This document shows, piece by piece, positions 1 to 7,521 of a stretch of 64,000 bases of DNA. The notes beneath the pieces were generated by a model that made no database searches, was not told the DNA's origin, and saw nothing but the letters and a program-made list of their open reading frames with translations. Where the stretch lies: the NCBI GenBank assembly GCA_013373425.1, contig JABXHW010000014.1, forward strand, positions 62,001 through 126,000, written 5' to 3'. How positions within the stretch are numbered: the first letter of the stretch is position 1; the number at the start of each line of letters is the position of its first letter. The translations under genes were made by a program, and so were the position numbers. This DNA comes from Flavobacteriia bacterium (GTDB taxonomy: Bacteria > Bacteroidota > Bacteroidia > Flavobacteriales > Schleiferiaceae).

Positions 1-1
1 G

Positions 2-781
2 GCCACCAAGAAAGCGGTCCTTCTTGTTGACCCCGTTCGTCTCACGCAAGTCCTCAACAACCTCGTCAATAACGGAATTAAATACACCCAAAACGGCGAA
101 GTTTGCCTCTGTGTAGTTGAAATGCCGAACAATTCTCTTCGTTTCGCAGTGAAGGATACGGGCATAGGTATTTCTAAAAGCGATCAGAAGAAAATCTTTG
201 AAGAGTTTACTCAGGCCTACATGGGCCACGATAGAGAACATTCTGGGACCGGCTTAGGGCTAAGTATCTCGACCCAGCTCGTGAAAATGATGGGTTCTGA
301 GCTCAAAGTTTCCTCGGAACTCGGCAAGGGTTCGCAGTTCTATTTCGATTTGCAGAATGTAATTGTTCGAATCAACTCCAAATACGACGAAAAGGAGCAA
401 GTACAGCAATCCATCATCAAAGGGAACGTCCTGATTGTTGAAGACAACAATATCAACATGGCCATCGTTCGAACACTTCTTTCTAAGTGGGGATTGAACA
501 CGAAAGAGGCTTCGAATGGTGAAGAAGCTGTAGCTATGGCGAAGAACCACCATTTCGATCTGATCCTCATGGATCTTCAGATGCCGGTGATGGACGGATA
601 CGAAGCCACCAAAATAATCCGAGAGAAGGATACAGACGTACATATAATTGCCCTCACTGCGAGTGCTATGATTGACACGATTGAACGGGCGCGAGAAGCG
701 GGAATGGACGATTATATTTCAAAACCTTTCCAGCCTTTGGAACTTCAACAGAAGATTGAAACGTATATATCTTCAAAATGA
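2..781 (+). CDS. Hybrid sensor histidine kinase, C-terminal part (5' end outside window)
   Basis: The reading frame is open to the left edge, so the N-terminal sensor and dimerisation regions are missing. The first 40 codons contain the ATPase N box (DPVRLTQVLNNLVNN), then DTGIGI (G1 box) and GTGLGLSI (G2 box), so this is a complete HATPase_c domain. A response-regulator receiver domain follows from about base 420: acidic pair in VEDNN, phospho-acceptor Asp in LMDLQMP, conserved Lys in SKPF. By family knowledge this is a hybrid kinase ending in a receiver, which usually passes phosphate to a separate phosphotransfer or regulator protein. The stop codon overlaps the next start by 4 nt (ATGA), coupling it to the metallo-beta-lactamase gene. 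The input signal cannot be judged from this fragment. Confidence 0.93.
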   Translation, partial: ATKKAVLLVDPVRLTQVLNNLVNNGIKYTQNGEVCLCVVEMPNNSLRFAVKDTGIGISKSDQKKIFEEFTQAYMGHDREHSGTGLGLSISTQLVKMMGSELKVSSELGKGSQFYFDLQNVIVRINSKYDEKEQVQQSIIKGNVLIVEDNNINMAIVRTLLSKWGLNTKEASNGEEAVAMAKNHHFDLILMDLQMPVMDGYEATKIIREKDTDVHIIALTASAMIDTIERAREAGMDDYISKPFQPLELQQKIETYISSK

Positions 782-1497
782 GAAACTCTCTACTACTTAT
801 ACTCACACTGTTTGCATCCATTTGCAATGCGCAATCTGAGCGCCCAGAAATGGAGTATTACCAACTCGATTCAAGAACCACTCTCATTGTTGCTTACGAA
901 GAAATTGGAGGCAACTGGATAGGAGCCAACTACTTAGTCATTGAAGGTGATGCTTTCTCTGTTCTCCTCGACACCCCCTGGGATGATGCGCAAACGCGAG
1001 AATTATTGGCTTGGTCGGATTCAGCATTAACCCAGCCTATTGAGTTATGCGTGATTACTCATTCGCACAACGATCGCATGGGAGGCATAGCTGCTGTTCA
1101 TGAAAAGGGAATCAATACGATCATTCACCCGCTCGCTCAAGAGATGCGCGATGAATTCCAAGCGGCCAGAGAAACCATATCCGAGGAGCGTGAGATCAAT
1201 CTGGGTGGAACCTCACTTCGGGTTATTTATCCCGGTGACGGTCACGCTCCAGGGAATTTGGTCGTTAAAATTGGTCGACATGGCTTCTATGGCGGATGTT
1301 TCATCAAAAGTGCTAACAGCCGAAGCCTTGGTAACCTTGCGGATGCCGACGTAAAAGCATGGCATGCATCACTTGAGAAAATTGCACCAGAGGTTGAAGG
1401 GACCGTTTGGATGATTCCGGGTCATGGAAGCACGGAAGAAGGTTCCTTGGAACGCACGCGCGAACTCGTACAACTTCATTTGGATGAATTGGACTAG
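778..1497 (+). CDS. Subclass B1 metallo-beta-lactamase
   Basis: A 239-residue protein with a signal peptide (residues 1-18, ending CNA before Q19), so periplasmic or lipid-anchored after export. It carries the complete B1 zinc ligand set: His95-x-His97-x-Asp99 in HSHNDRMGG, His156 in GDGHAPGN, Cys174 in GGCFIKS and His216 in PGHG. The SLGNL segment with the substrate-contact Asn is also present. The Cys ligand separates B1 from B3 enzymes and from generic MBL-fold hydrolases, and the length fits B1 enzymes. Family members hydrolyse penicillins, cephalosporins and usually carbapenems. Bacteroidota chromosomes are a known reservoir of such enzymes, so this is probably intrinsic rather than acquired. 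Activity is inferred. The start overlaps the kinase stop by 4 nt. Confidence 0.88.
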   Translation: MRNSLLLILTLFASICNAQSERPEMEYYQLDSRTTLIVAYEEIGGNWIGANYLVIEGDAFSVLLDTPWDDAQTRELLAWSDSALTQPIELCVITHSHNDRMGGIAAVHEKGINTIIHPLAQEMRDEFQAARETISEEREINLGGTSLRVIYPGDGHAPGNLVVKIGRHGFYGGCFIKSANSRSLGNLADADVKAWHASLEKIAPEVEGTVWMIPGHGSTEEGSLERTRELVQLHLDELD

Positions 1498-2089
1498 TTG
1501 GAACCGGATCAGATATACGCTGTATACCCCCATTTACAACGTTATTCGTCCAGCCTTTGACCGTGCCCGTGCAACATCCATTTCAGCACTTCATTTGAAG
1601 GGTGGAGATCATGTGTTAATTGTAGGAGGTGGAACAGGCCTTGATTTACCATACATCCCGCCTAATGTTTATGTGACTTTCACCGACATCACACCTGCTA
1701 TGGTTGCCAAAGCCAAACGGGCTAAACTCGCTGAAGGAGTTCAAGTAGATTATAAGGTTGCTGATGGCTCTGACCTACCCTATTCCGACACTCATTTCGA
1801 CGCAGTAATTCTTCACTTGATTGTAGCGGTTCTTCCGGATCCACAAGGATGTATCGATGAATGTAACCGCGTATTAAAGAAGGGTGGCAAAATTGCCATA
1901 ATGGACAAGTTTAGGGAATCGTTCAAGCCATCATTGGGCAGAAAGATTCTGAATCCTGTAATAAAGCTGTTCTTCACCTCCATTAATCGGAGAGTTGAAG
2001 ATTACCTCCCTAACAATTGGGAGCTGTTGAGCGACGAAGGAGTGCTTCTAGGTCGTACCTTTAGGTGCATTCAACTGAAAAAACTCTGA
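1484..2089 (+). CDS. Class I SAM-dependent methyltransferase (UbiE/PmtA-like)
   Basis: About 201 residues from the ATG at 1484; an upstream in-frame ATG at 1424 would lie deep inside the lactamase gene and adds no family-like sequence. The N-terminus (YTPIYNVIRPAFDRAR) and motif I (VLIVGGGTGLDL) followed by an acidic FTDITPAM segment match class I methyltransferases related to UbiE and to bacterial phosphatidylethanolamine N-methyltransferases. Later motifs (FDAVILHLIVAVLPDP, LKKGGKIAIMDKF) agree. The substrate is unknown; a lipid or quinone is plausible from the resemblance only. It overlaps the lactamase gene by 14 nt and is followed one base later by a second methyltransferase-like gene, so it is part of the kinase-lactamase operon. 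Confidence 0.78.
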   Translation: MNWTSWNRIRYTLYTPIYNVIRPAFDRARATSISALHLKGGDHVLIVGGGTGLDLPYIPPNVYVTFTDITPAMVAKAKRAKLAEGVQVDYKVADGSDLPYSDTHFDAVILHLIVAVLPDPQGCIDECNRVLKKGGKIAIMDKFRESFKPSLGRKILNPVIKLFFTSINRRVEDYLPNNWELLSDEGVLLGRTFRCIQLKKL

Positions 2090-2090
2090 C

Positions 2091-2870
2091 ATGGCCTTTA
2101 TCCCTAGAATTCATGCCTTTGAATGGGAGGACCAAAGCTGGTTCCCGTCCTTTCTCAGAGATTGCATGACCGACTTTCTGGAGTTCATTGCTCGAATTGC
2201 CAAGATGTACAAAACGCTTCCAGAGGAGTTGAACACCTTACTTCATGACACTGAGAAAAGTGATATTCTCGACTTAGGAAGTGGAGCTGGCGGTCCATGG
2301 AATGCAGTTCTTCCGGAATTGGCTTCCATCAATCCCAAAGTTCGCGTGACCTTATCCGATTACTATCCCAATCTAAAGGCCTTCAAGAAACTCGAGTCCA
2401 AACACGGAGAGTATTTAAACTATATCAGCGAACCTATAGATGCTCGGAATGTGGCGCAGAACGCAAGAGCGTTGCGAACTCAGTTCCTATCACTGCATCA
2501 TTTCAAACCTCAGGGCTGCATTGAAATCTTCAAGAATGCCGTGGCGAATAACGCTCCAATTGTAATCGTTGAAGGTCAGTCGAGGAATCTTCCAAGCACT
2601 ATAGGAATGCTTCTATCGCCCATAAATGTATTGTTGATGACTCCCTTTATTCGTCCATTTCGCTGGGATAGACTCTTATTTACCTACCTCATCCCCATTC
2701 TACCCATTCTAATCCTTTGGGATGGTATTATCAGCGTTTTGAGAACGTATGATGAGGGAGAGCTCTTGCGCATGGCCAAGGCTGCGGATCAAGATTCACA
2801 GTTCAAGTGGACCTTTAATAAGCTTAAAGGGACTCCCGTCACCATTTTCGTAGGGACTCCCAAGTCATAA
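2091..2870 (+). CDS. Methyltransferase-like protein with C-terminal hydrophobic segment
   Basis: 259 residues. A Rossmann motif I (ILDLGSGAGGPW) with a following LSDYYPN segment indicates a SAM-binding fold, and SLHHFKPQGCIEIFKNAV resembles the region following motif IV in class I methyltransferases. Residues about 195-220 (FTYLIPILPILILWDGI) form a strongly hydrophobic stretch that may sit in or on the membrane. I do not recognise a specific family or substrate. It starts one base after the previous stop and is last in the kinase-lactamase-methyltransferase run. Its 3' end overlaps the convergent permease gene by 6 bp, leaving no room for an ordinary terminator. Confidence 0.68.
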   Translation: MAFIPRIHAFEWEDQSWFPSFLRDCMTDFLEFIARIAKMYKTLPEELNTLLHDTEKSDILDLGSGAGGPWNAVLPELASINPKVRVTLSDYYPNLKAFKKLESKHGEYLNYISEPIDARNVAQNARALRTQFLSLHHFKPQGCIEIFKNAVANNAPIVIVEGQSRNLPSTIGMLLSPINVLLMTPFIRPFRWDRLLFTYLIPILPILILWDGIISVLRTYDEGELLRMAKAADQDSQFKWTFNKLKGTPVTIFVGTPKS

Positions 2871-3644
2871 GAACCCGAGCAGCATCAGTGATGCAATAGC
2901 AATCATCAATACGCCAACCACCCATTGTACAAGGCGTATGGTCACTTTGGCTATCATTCTCTTGCCAATAAACGCTCCAATAAATGCCGACAGGGTCGCA
3001 ATCAAGAGTGGTACACATTCCTCTGTAGCTGCGCTGATATCATTTGAAGCGAGATAAACTGGAATCCGTGTAAAATCGATGAGCAGAGCGATAGTTGTTC
3101 CCGTAGCCACATAGGCTGATGCTGAGAGTCCGGCTTTTAAAAGAAACATGGAACGCAAAGCACCTTGATGACCGCTTAAGCCTCCGAAAAAGCCACTGAT
3201 AAGTCCTCCGGGTATGAGGATTATCGATTTCAATTTAAAGCTAAATCTTCCCCAAATGAGTTCTTGGAGTGCGAAGAGTATCATCAGAACACTTACAGCA
3301 AGTGAGAAATAGGACACATCCGTCGGCACCTTCGGAAGTGTGCTCGTATAAGCAATGGATGTATCCAAAGAATCAATTAAGCTCGAACCAAAGTAGGCAC
3401 CGAGTATTCCAGAAAGCCCAAACAGCAGTACTAGCCTCGTATTGACGTTCTTGTAAAGGAGTCCAAATTTGAAGATGTTGTTCAGTACATGGACAATCGC
3501 CGTTAGCATTATGGCTTCTGGCAGCGGGAAGAATAATAGAAAGACGGGGGTTAAGAGCGTTCCTAATCCAAATCCGGAAATCAAGGTGAGCCAGCTCGCA
3601 CCAAATGCGACGATACCAATAATGATCCACTGGCCAATGTCCAT
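2865..3644 (-). CDS. TauE/SafE family sulfite-exporter-type permease
   Basis: About 259 residues with roughly eight membrane segments. The N-terminal LISGFGLGTLLTPVFLLFFP and a second, related half (LIPGGLISGFFGGLSGHQGALRS) give the internal duplication typical of TauE/SafE permeases. Family members move sulfite, sulfoacetate or other small anions across the inner membrane; the substrate here is unknown. I chose the ATG at 3644 over an in-frame TTG at 3653 because ATG falls one base after the bshC stop. Lying directly behind a bacillithiol gene hints at a role in sulfur or thiol metabolism, but that rests on position only. Confidence 0.85.
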   Translation of the reverse strand: MDIGQWIIIGIVAFGASWLTLISGFGLGTLLTPVFLLFFPLPEAIMLTAIVHVLNNIFKFGLLYKNVNTRLVLLFGLSGILGAYFGSSLIDSLDTSIAYTSTLPKVPTDVSYFSLAVSVLMILFALQELIWGRFSFKLKSIILIPGGLISGFFGGLSGHQGALRSMFLLKAGLSASAYVATGTTIALLIDFTRIPVYLASNDISAATEECVPLLIATLSAFIGAFIGKRMIAKVTIRLVQWVVGVLMIAIASLMLLGFL

Positions 3645-3645
3645 T

Positions 3646-5238
3646 TCACCCAATTATCCAACTAAATTCATGCTCAAAAGGATCAATCTCAAAGCGGAGC
3701 ATTTCAAAAGCTTCATCTCCGAAACGCTCTAAAATGGTAATCCACGAATCACGGCGCTCTTGCAATGAACCACTTGGGAATATTTCGCCATGAATTTCGT
3801 CGAACATGCGAGTAATCTCTCCCTCACGACGCTGAACTGCGCGGAGAATCTTCTTCTCAAAGTTCTCTATAAGATGAGATTGACGTGCATTATAAGCCTC
3901 GGCGGTTCCCTTCAACGTTACATCCACTCTCTCGGCAAGAGCCTCCATTTCCTTGAAAAGGTCATGAGCTTTTTGCTGAATCTCACCGATTTCGCCATTC
4001 AGAGCAAGCTTCTCCGAAAAATAGGCTCGGCGTTGCTCAAACACTGGCTTACAAATATCCTCTAGAGAGAGCCCAAGACTCTCCATCTTATGCCAGTACT
4101 TCTTACGAATAAATCCTACCGAGTTTCTGAGTCGAAGGATTGGGAATGGAACCTTGTGATAATCGAACATTGGCTTTAGCTGGAGCCAATACGCCAACTC
4201 ACCACCACCTCCAATGTAAGTGAGGTTAGGGAGTATCACTTCCTGATAAATTGGACGTAAGATCACATTCGGGCTAAAACGCTCCGGCCGACGACTGAGT
4301 TCTTCTACAATTTCTAATTGTGTCCATGTGTACGGACCGTCAACAGAAACGAAATCATCGCCATTTCTTTCAATTCTATATCGCGTGGTTTCATCGAGGT
4401 AGAAGAGGTTTACTTCCCTAGGGTTTACCTGGGTGAAGTGTTCATCTTCTAATATCTTGGCGCTAGCTTCGAGAAGTTCAGGGTGGTGGTTCTCTACCAA
4501 GTCGGTTTTGAAGATATCAATAGCCTGTGCTTTTAAGCGAGCATCATCTGCATCAAGCACCAGCAGACCCATTTCACCAAACAGGGCAGTTGCTAGTTCT
4601 CTTGTGGCTTCAGCAAGAGTTCTTCCAGGGCGGTAACATCGCTCGCAAAGCGTTAGAAACTCTTCGGTTGAAGTGTTCATGTTCACTACGTTGCGAAGCT
4701 GCTCAATGACCCCTTCTACTCCGTCAGTGGTCATTCTACCTACTGCGTTTCCTGAATCTCGTTTCCACTCATACTTAAGATCACCGTACCAAAGATGATT
4801 CACCTCTTCAAAGTCATGATCTTCTGTGGCCATCCAAAACACAGGAATGGTGTGGACCTTCTCTCTCTCACTGAGTTCTTCAGACAATCGGATGGTATTG
4901 ATAATCTTATAGATGAAATAGAGCGGCCCCGTCATCAAACACAACTGATGACCTGTAGTTACCGTAAATACATTATCGTCAAGTAATGCCTCAATCTCAT
5001 CGTAAACTACAGGGTAGTCGTTAATGAGGTCGTAGTCTTTATACTGATCATTCAATACCTCAACTAGTACCTGACGATTTACCTTATGAGTCTTCTTTTC
5101 AGCAATTTGCGCTGAGTAGCTTTCAGGTTTGTGTGGACGATTGTAAAGGGATCTGAGTTCAGGCTTCTCCCCCACATAATCTTCCATCAGTTTGGAAAAC
5201 TTCCCCGTCGAGAAAATAGGTACAGGTTTGTGCTGCAT
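3646..5238 (-). CDS. bshC: Bacillithiol biosynthesis cysteine-adding enzyme BshC
   Basis: 530 residues, the usual BshC length. The characteristic block FTVTTGHQLCLMTGPLYFIYKI near residue 100 and the following VFWMATEDHDFEEVNH are hallmark BshC segments in a Rossmann-like core, followed by a coiled-coil region near residue 420. BshC is assigned to ligating cysteine to glucosaminyl-malate, the last step of bacillithiol synthesis, in the cytoplasm. bshA and bshB are not in the window. The gene has its own promoter-like sequence only 4 nt upstream of the ATG and is followed immediately by a TauE/SafE permease. Confidence 0.93.
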   Translation of the reverse strand: MQHKPVPIFSTGKFSKLMEDYVGEKPELRSLYNRPHKPESYSAQIAEKKTHKVNRQVLVEVLNDQYKDYDLINDYPVVYDEIEALLDDNVFTVTTGHQLCLMTGPLYFIYKIINTIRLSEELSEREKVHTIPVFWMATEDHDFEEVNHLWYGDLKYEWKRDSGNAVGRMTTDGVEGVIEQLRNVVNMNTSTEEFLTLCERCYRPGRTLAEATRELATALFGEMGLLVLDADDARLKAQAIDIFKTDLVENHHPELLEASAKILEDEHFTQVNPREVNLFYLDETTRYRIERNGDDFVSVDGPYTWTQLEIVEELSRRPERFSPNVILRPIYQEVILPNLTYIGGGGELAYWLQLKPMFDYHKVPFPILRLRNSVGFIRKKYWHKMESLGLSLEDICKPVFEQRRAYFSEKLALNGEIGEIQQKAHDLFKEMEALAERVDVTLKGTAEAYNARQSHLIENFEKKILRAVQRREGEITRMFDEIHGEIFPSGSLQERRDSWITILERFGDEAFEMLRFEIDPFEHEFSWIIG

Positions 5239-5242
5239 GCGG

Positions 5243-5274
5243 CAAAGTTAACCGATTTGATGTTGTAACCCCAA
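5243..5274 (-). promoter_or_regulatory. Promoter of bshC, leaderless-type spacing
   Basis: On the minus strand a perfect TAACTTTG (-7 consensus TAnnTTTG of Bacteroidota) ends 4 nt before the bshC ATG. A TTG lies 21 nt upstream of it, within the accepted -33 spacing. Initiation 4-6 nt after the box would put the transcript start at or next to the ATG. Confidence 0.6.
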
Positions 5275-5976
5275 TTATTCGGTAGGTGGATAAAACGGTA
5301 CCCGTTCTTGAAGGAGGTTCTGTGAAAAGGCACGAAGCAAAATCATTTCAATCATTCGATCTTCGTCGTTTTCCTCCGGCTCATATGGCTTCTTAAGGGA
5401 GATGTCGAACCAGTTGGCATTGACATTCCACCAGAAGGCATTCCAACCCGATCTGTAGGTAGAAATTAAGTCGTAAACCGACATGCCTGTTTCTCGATAG
5501 ATCAGCTTGGTTAGAATCTGACCTTCACTTCTGGTGAGTTTGCGAAGCTCGGGTTCAAAGCGCTGTTTCAAAAAGTCGTTGTATTCCTCGATGTAATCCT
5601 CCCGCTCGTCTTCATCCGTGATGGTATCCAACCTCAAGTTCAAGGAATCAAGGCGATTAGCTGCTAGCACTGCCCAAGGGTATACGTTGAGCACCTTTCT
5701 CTTGAGACGATAGTATTGAATACGCGCCTCATCATTGTCGAAATGTGGCTTGTCGATAAGCAGGATTTCATTCAAGACGCCCCAAAGGATCGTGTCGCCT
5801 TCAAGGATAGCCGCGGAATGAACATTTCCGTTAACTCTGTACTTGAAAACCGTCATTGTATCATTTCCATTTGGAATGTACTCGACATCATGGATGGTCT
5901 CCTTGTCGATATTCCACTGAGCAACTCCACTGAAGCTGCTTAAAAGAGCGATACAAATGACGAGTGCTTTTCTCAC
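5275..5976 (-). CDS. DUF4294 domain-containing exported protein
   Basis: About 233 residues from a GTG at 5976; a longer frame from GTG 5997 only adds seven residues before a natural signal peptide (MRKALVICIALLSSFSGVAQ). The GTG forms a 4-nt GTGA overlap with the accC stop, the usual coupling geometry here. The body (DEARIQYYRLKRKVLNVYPWA, LRKLTRSEGQILTKLIYRETG, YRSGWNAFWWNVNANWFDISL) matches DUF4294, a family I know from Flavobacteriales and relatives whose function is not established. The signal peptide predicts a periplasmic or envelope location. Several acidic runs near the C-terminus. Confidence 0.82.
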   Translation of the reverse strand: MRKALVICIALLSSFSGVAQWNIDKETIHDVEYIPNGNDTMTVFKYRVNGNVHSAAILEGDTILWGVLNEILLIDKPHFDNDEARIQYYRLKRKVLNVYPWAVLAANRLDSLNLRLDTITDEDEREDYIEEYNDFLKQRFEPELRKLTRSEGQILTKLIYRETGMSVYDLISTYRSGWNAFWWNVNANWFDISLKKPYEPEENDEDRMIEMILLRAFSQNLLQERVPFYPPTE

Positions 5977-7466
5977 AGAGTACGATTTCGTTTCCACTTA
6001 CTTCCAACGCTTCCGGAGCCATTGGATTGTGTGGTATTCTGCTGCTGTTGTTGCAATAGCCATGCCCCCATCAATGCAGCCACCTTCTCTCCTGCCTCAT
6101 CCTGTCGGTTGAGCATTTGAGGTTCGTAGTGCTTTTGAACAAAGTGCGTGTCGAAATCGCCTGATTTGAATGCTTCATGCTCCATGGTGAAGCGGCAGAA
6201 AGGCAAAGTGGTCTTAACCCCGGCAATGCGGTAATCGTCAATGGCTCTCACCATTCTCTCAATCGCTTGCTCACGCGTACCAGCATGAACAATTAGTTTC
6301 GCAATCATCGGGTCGTAATAAATCGGTACGTCCATGCCTTCTTCCAGACCGTCGTCTACACGAACACCTGGTCCTTGTGGACGTTGATATAGTTTCAAGT
6401 TTCCGATATCCGGCATAAAGTTCTCGGTCGGATCTTCAGCATAAACACGAACTTCAATACTATGGCCGTGGATCTGTAAATCCTCCTGAGTGAAACTCAA
6501 CTCATGTCCTTCGGCAATTCTGATTTGCTCGCGAACGAGGTCAACGCCTGTAATAAGTTCAGATACTGGGTGCTCCACTTGAAGTCGAGTATTCATCTCC
6601 AAGAAGTAGAACGAACCACTTGCATCATAAATGAATTCAACTGTACCTGCGCCTTCGTAATTACATGCCTTAGCTACGTTAACAGCGGCACGTCCCATAG
6701 CATCACGTGTCTCTGGAGTAAGGATAGCTGAAGGCGCTTCTTCTACCACCTTTTGGTGTCGACGTTGAACGCTACACTCTCTTTCGAAGAGGTGCACTAC
6801 GTTTCCGTGTTGATCCGCTACGAGCTGAATTTCAATATGGCGTGGTGAATCAACATACTTCTCTACAAACACACTACCGTTGCCGAAAGCAGAAGTTGCT
6901 TCGCTTACAGCTAATTGCATCTGCTCTTCGAAATCTTCTGTTTTGTGAACGATACGCATACCCTTACCACCTCCACCGGCAGCTGCTTTGATGAGCACAG
7001 GATATCCGATGTCTTCCGCTAGTTTCTTAGCCGCAGGAATGTCATCAATGGCTTCATCGGTGCCAGGAACAAGAGGAACGTCATAGCCTTTCACAGCTTG
7101 TTTTGCCTCTAGCTTATCCCCCATGGTTGAAATGGCATCGGGCTTAGGTCCGAGGAACATCAAACCCGCTTCACGCACCTTTCTTGAGAATTCGGCATTC
7201 TCGGATAGGAACCCATAGCCTGGGTGAATAGCATCTACGCCAAGACGAAGTGATTCCTCAATGATCTTATCTGCCAACAAATAACTCTGATTGCTAGGCG
7301 GGGGACCGAGTAATACGGCTTCATCAGCAAAACGCACATGCAGTGCATTTCTATCGGCTTCCGAATAGACAGCCACCGTTTTAATTCCCATTTCCTTTGC
7401 CGTGCGCATAACGCGCAATGCAATTTCACCTCTGTTTGCAACGAGTAGTTTGCGGATAGACTTCAT
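5973..7466 (-). CDS. accC: Acetyl-CoA carboxylase, biotin carboxylase subunit
   Basis: 497 residues in the standard three-part biotin carboxylase fold: N-terminal KLLVANRGEIALRVMRTAKEMG, ATP-grasp glycine-rich loop GGGGKGMR near residue 165, catalytic region EMNTRLQVEHPVSELITG near residue 290, and the C-terminal domain. It carboxylates the biotin on BCCP using ATP and bicarbonate, the first half-reaction of malonyl-CoA formation in the cytoplasm. Unusually, the biotin carrier gene accB is not next to it, and the protein ends in a Gln/Asn/Ser-rich tail absent from most AccC. A role in another acyl-CoA carboxylase cannot be excluded. A -7-like TATCTTCG (7486-7493, minus) precedes it. Confidence 0.92.
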   Translation of the reverse strand: MKSIRKLLVANRGEIALRVMRTAKEMGIKTVAVYSEADRNALHVRFADEAVLLGPPPSNQSYLLADKIIEESLRLGVDAIHPGYGFLSENAEFSRKVREAGLMFLGPKPDAISTMGDKLEAKQAVKGYDVPLVPGTDEAIDDIPAAKKLAEDIGYPVLIKAAAGGGGKGMRIVHKTEDFEEQMQLAVSEATSAFGNGSVFVEKYVDSPRHIEIQLVADQHGNVVHLFERECSVQRRHQKVVEEAPSAILTPETRDAMGRAAVNVAKACNYEGAGTVEFIYDASGSFYFLEMNTRLQVEHPVSELITGVDLVREQIRIAEGHELSFTQEDLQIHGHSIEVRVYAEDPTENFMPDIGNLKLYQRPQGPGVRVDDGLEEGMDVPIYYDPMIAKLIVHAGTREQAIERMVRAIDDYRIAGVKTTLPFCRFTMEHEAFKSGDFDTHFVQKHYEPQMLNRQDEAGEKVAALMGAWLLQQQQQNTTQSNGSGSVGSKWKRNRTL

Positions 7467-7521
7467 AAGACCTAATTAAGTCTTGCGAAGATAGCGAATG
7501 AAGACGTTGCCCCGAAACTAC

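Noticed and set aside
260-643. Minus-strand open frame opposite the kinase
   Set aside because: It lies inside the ATPase/receiver coding region in antisense and shows no domain or signal of its own.
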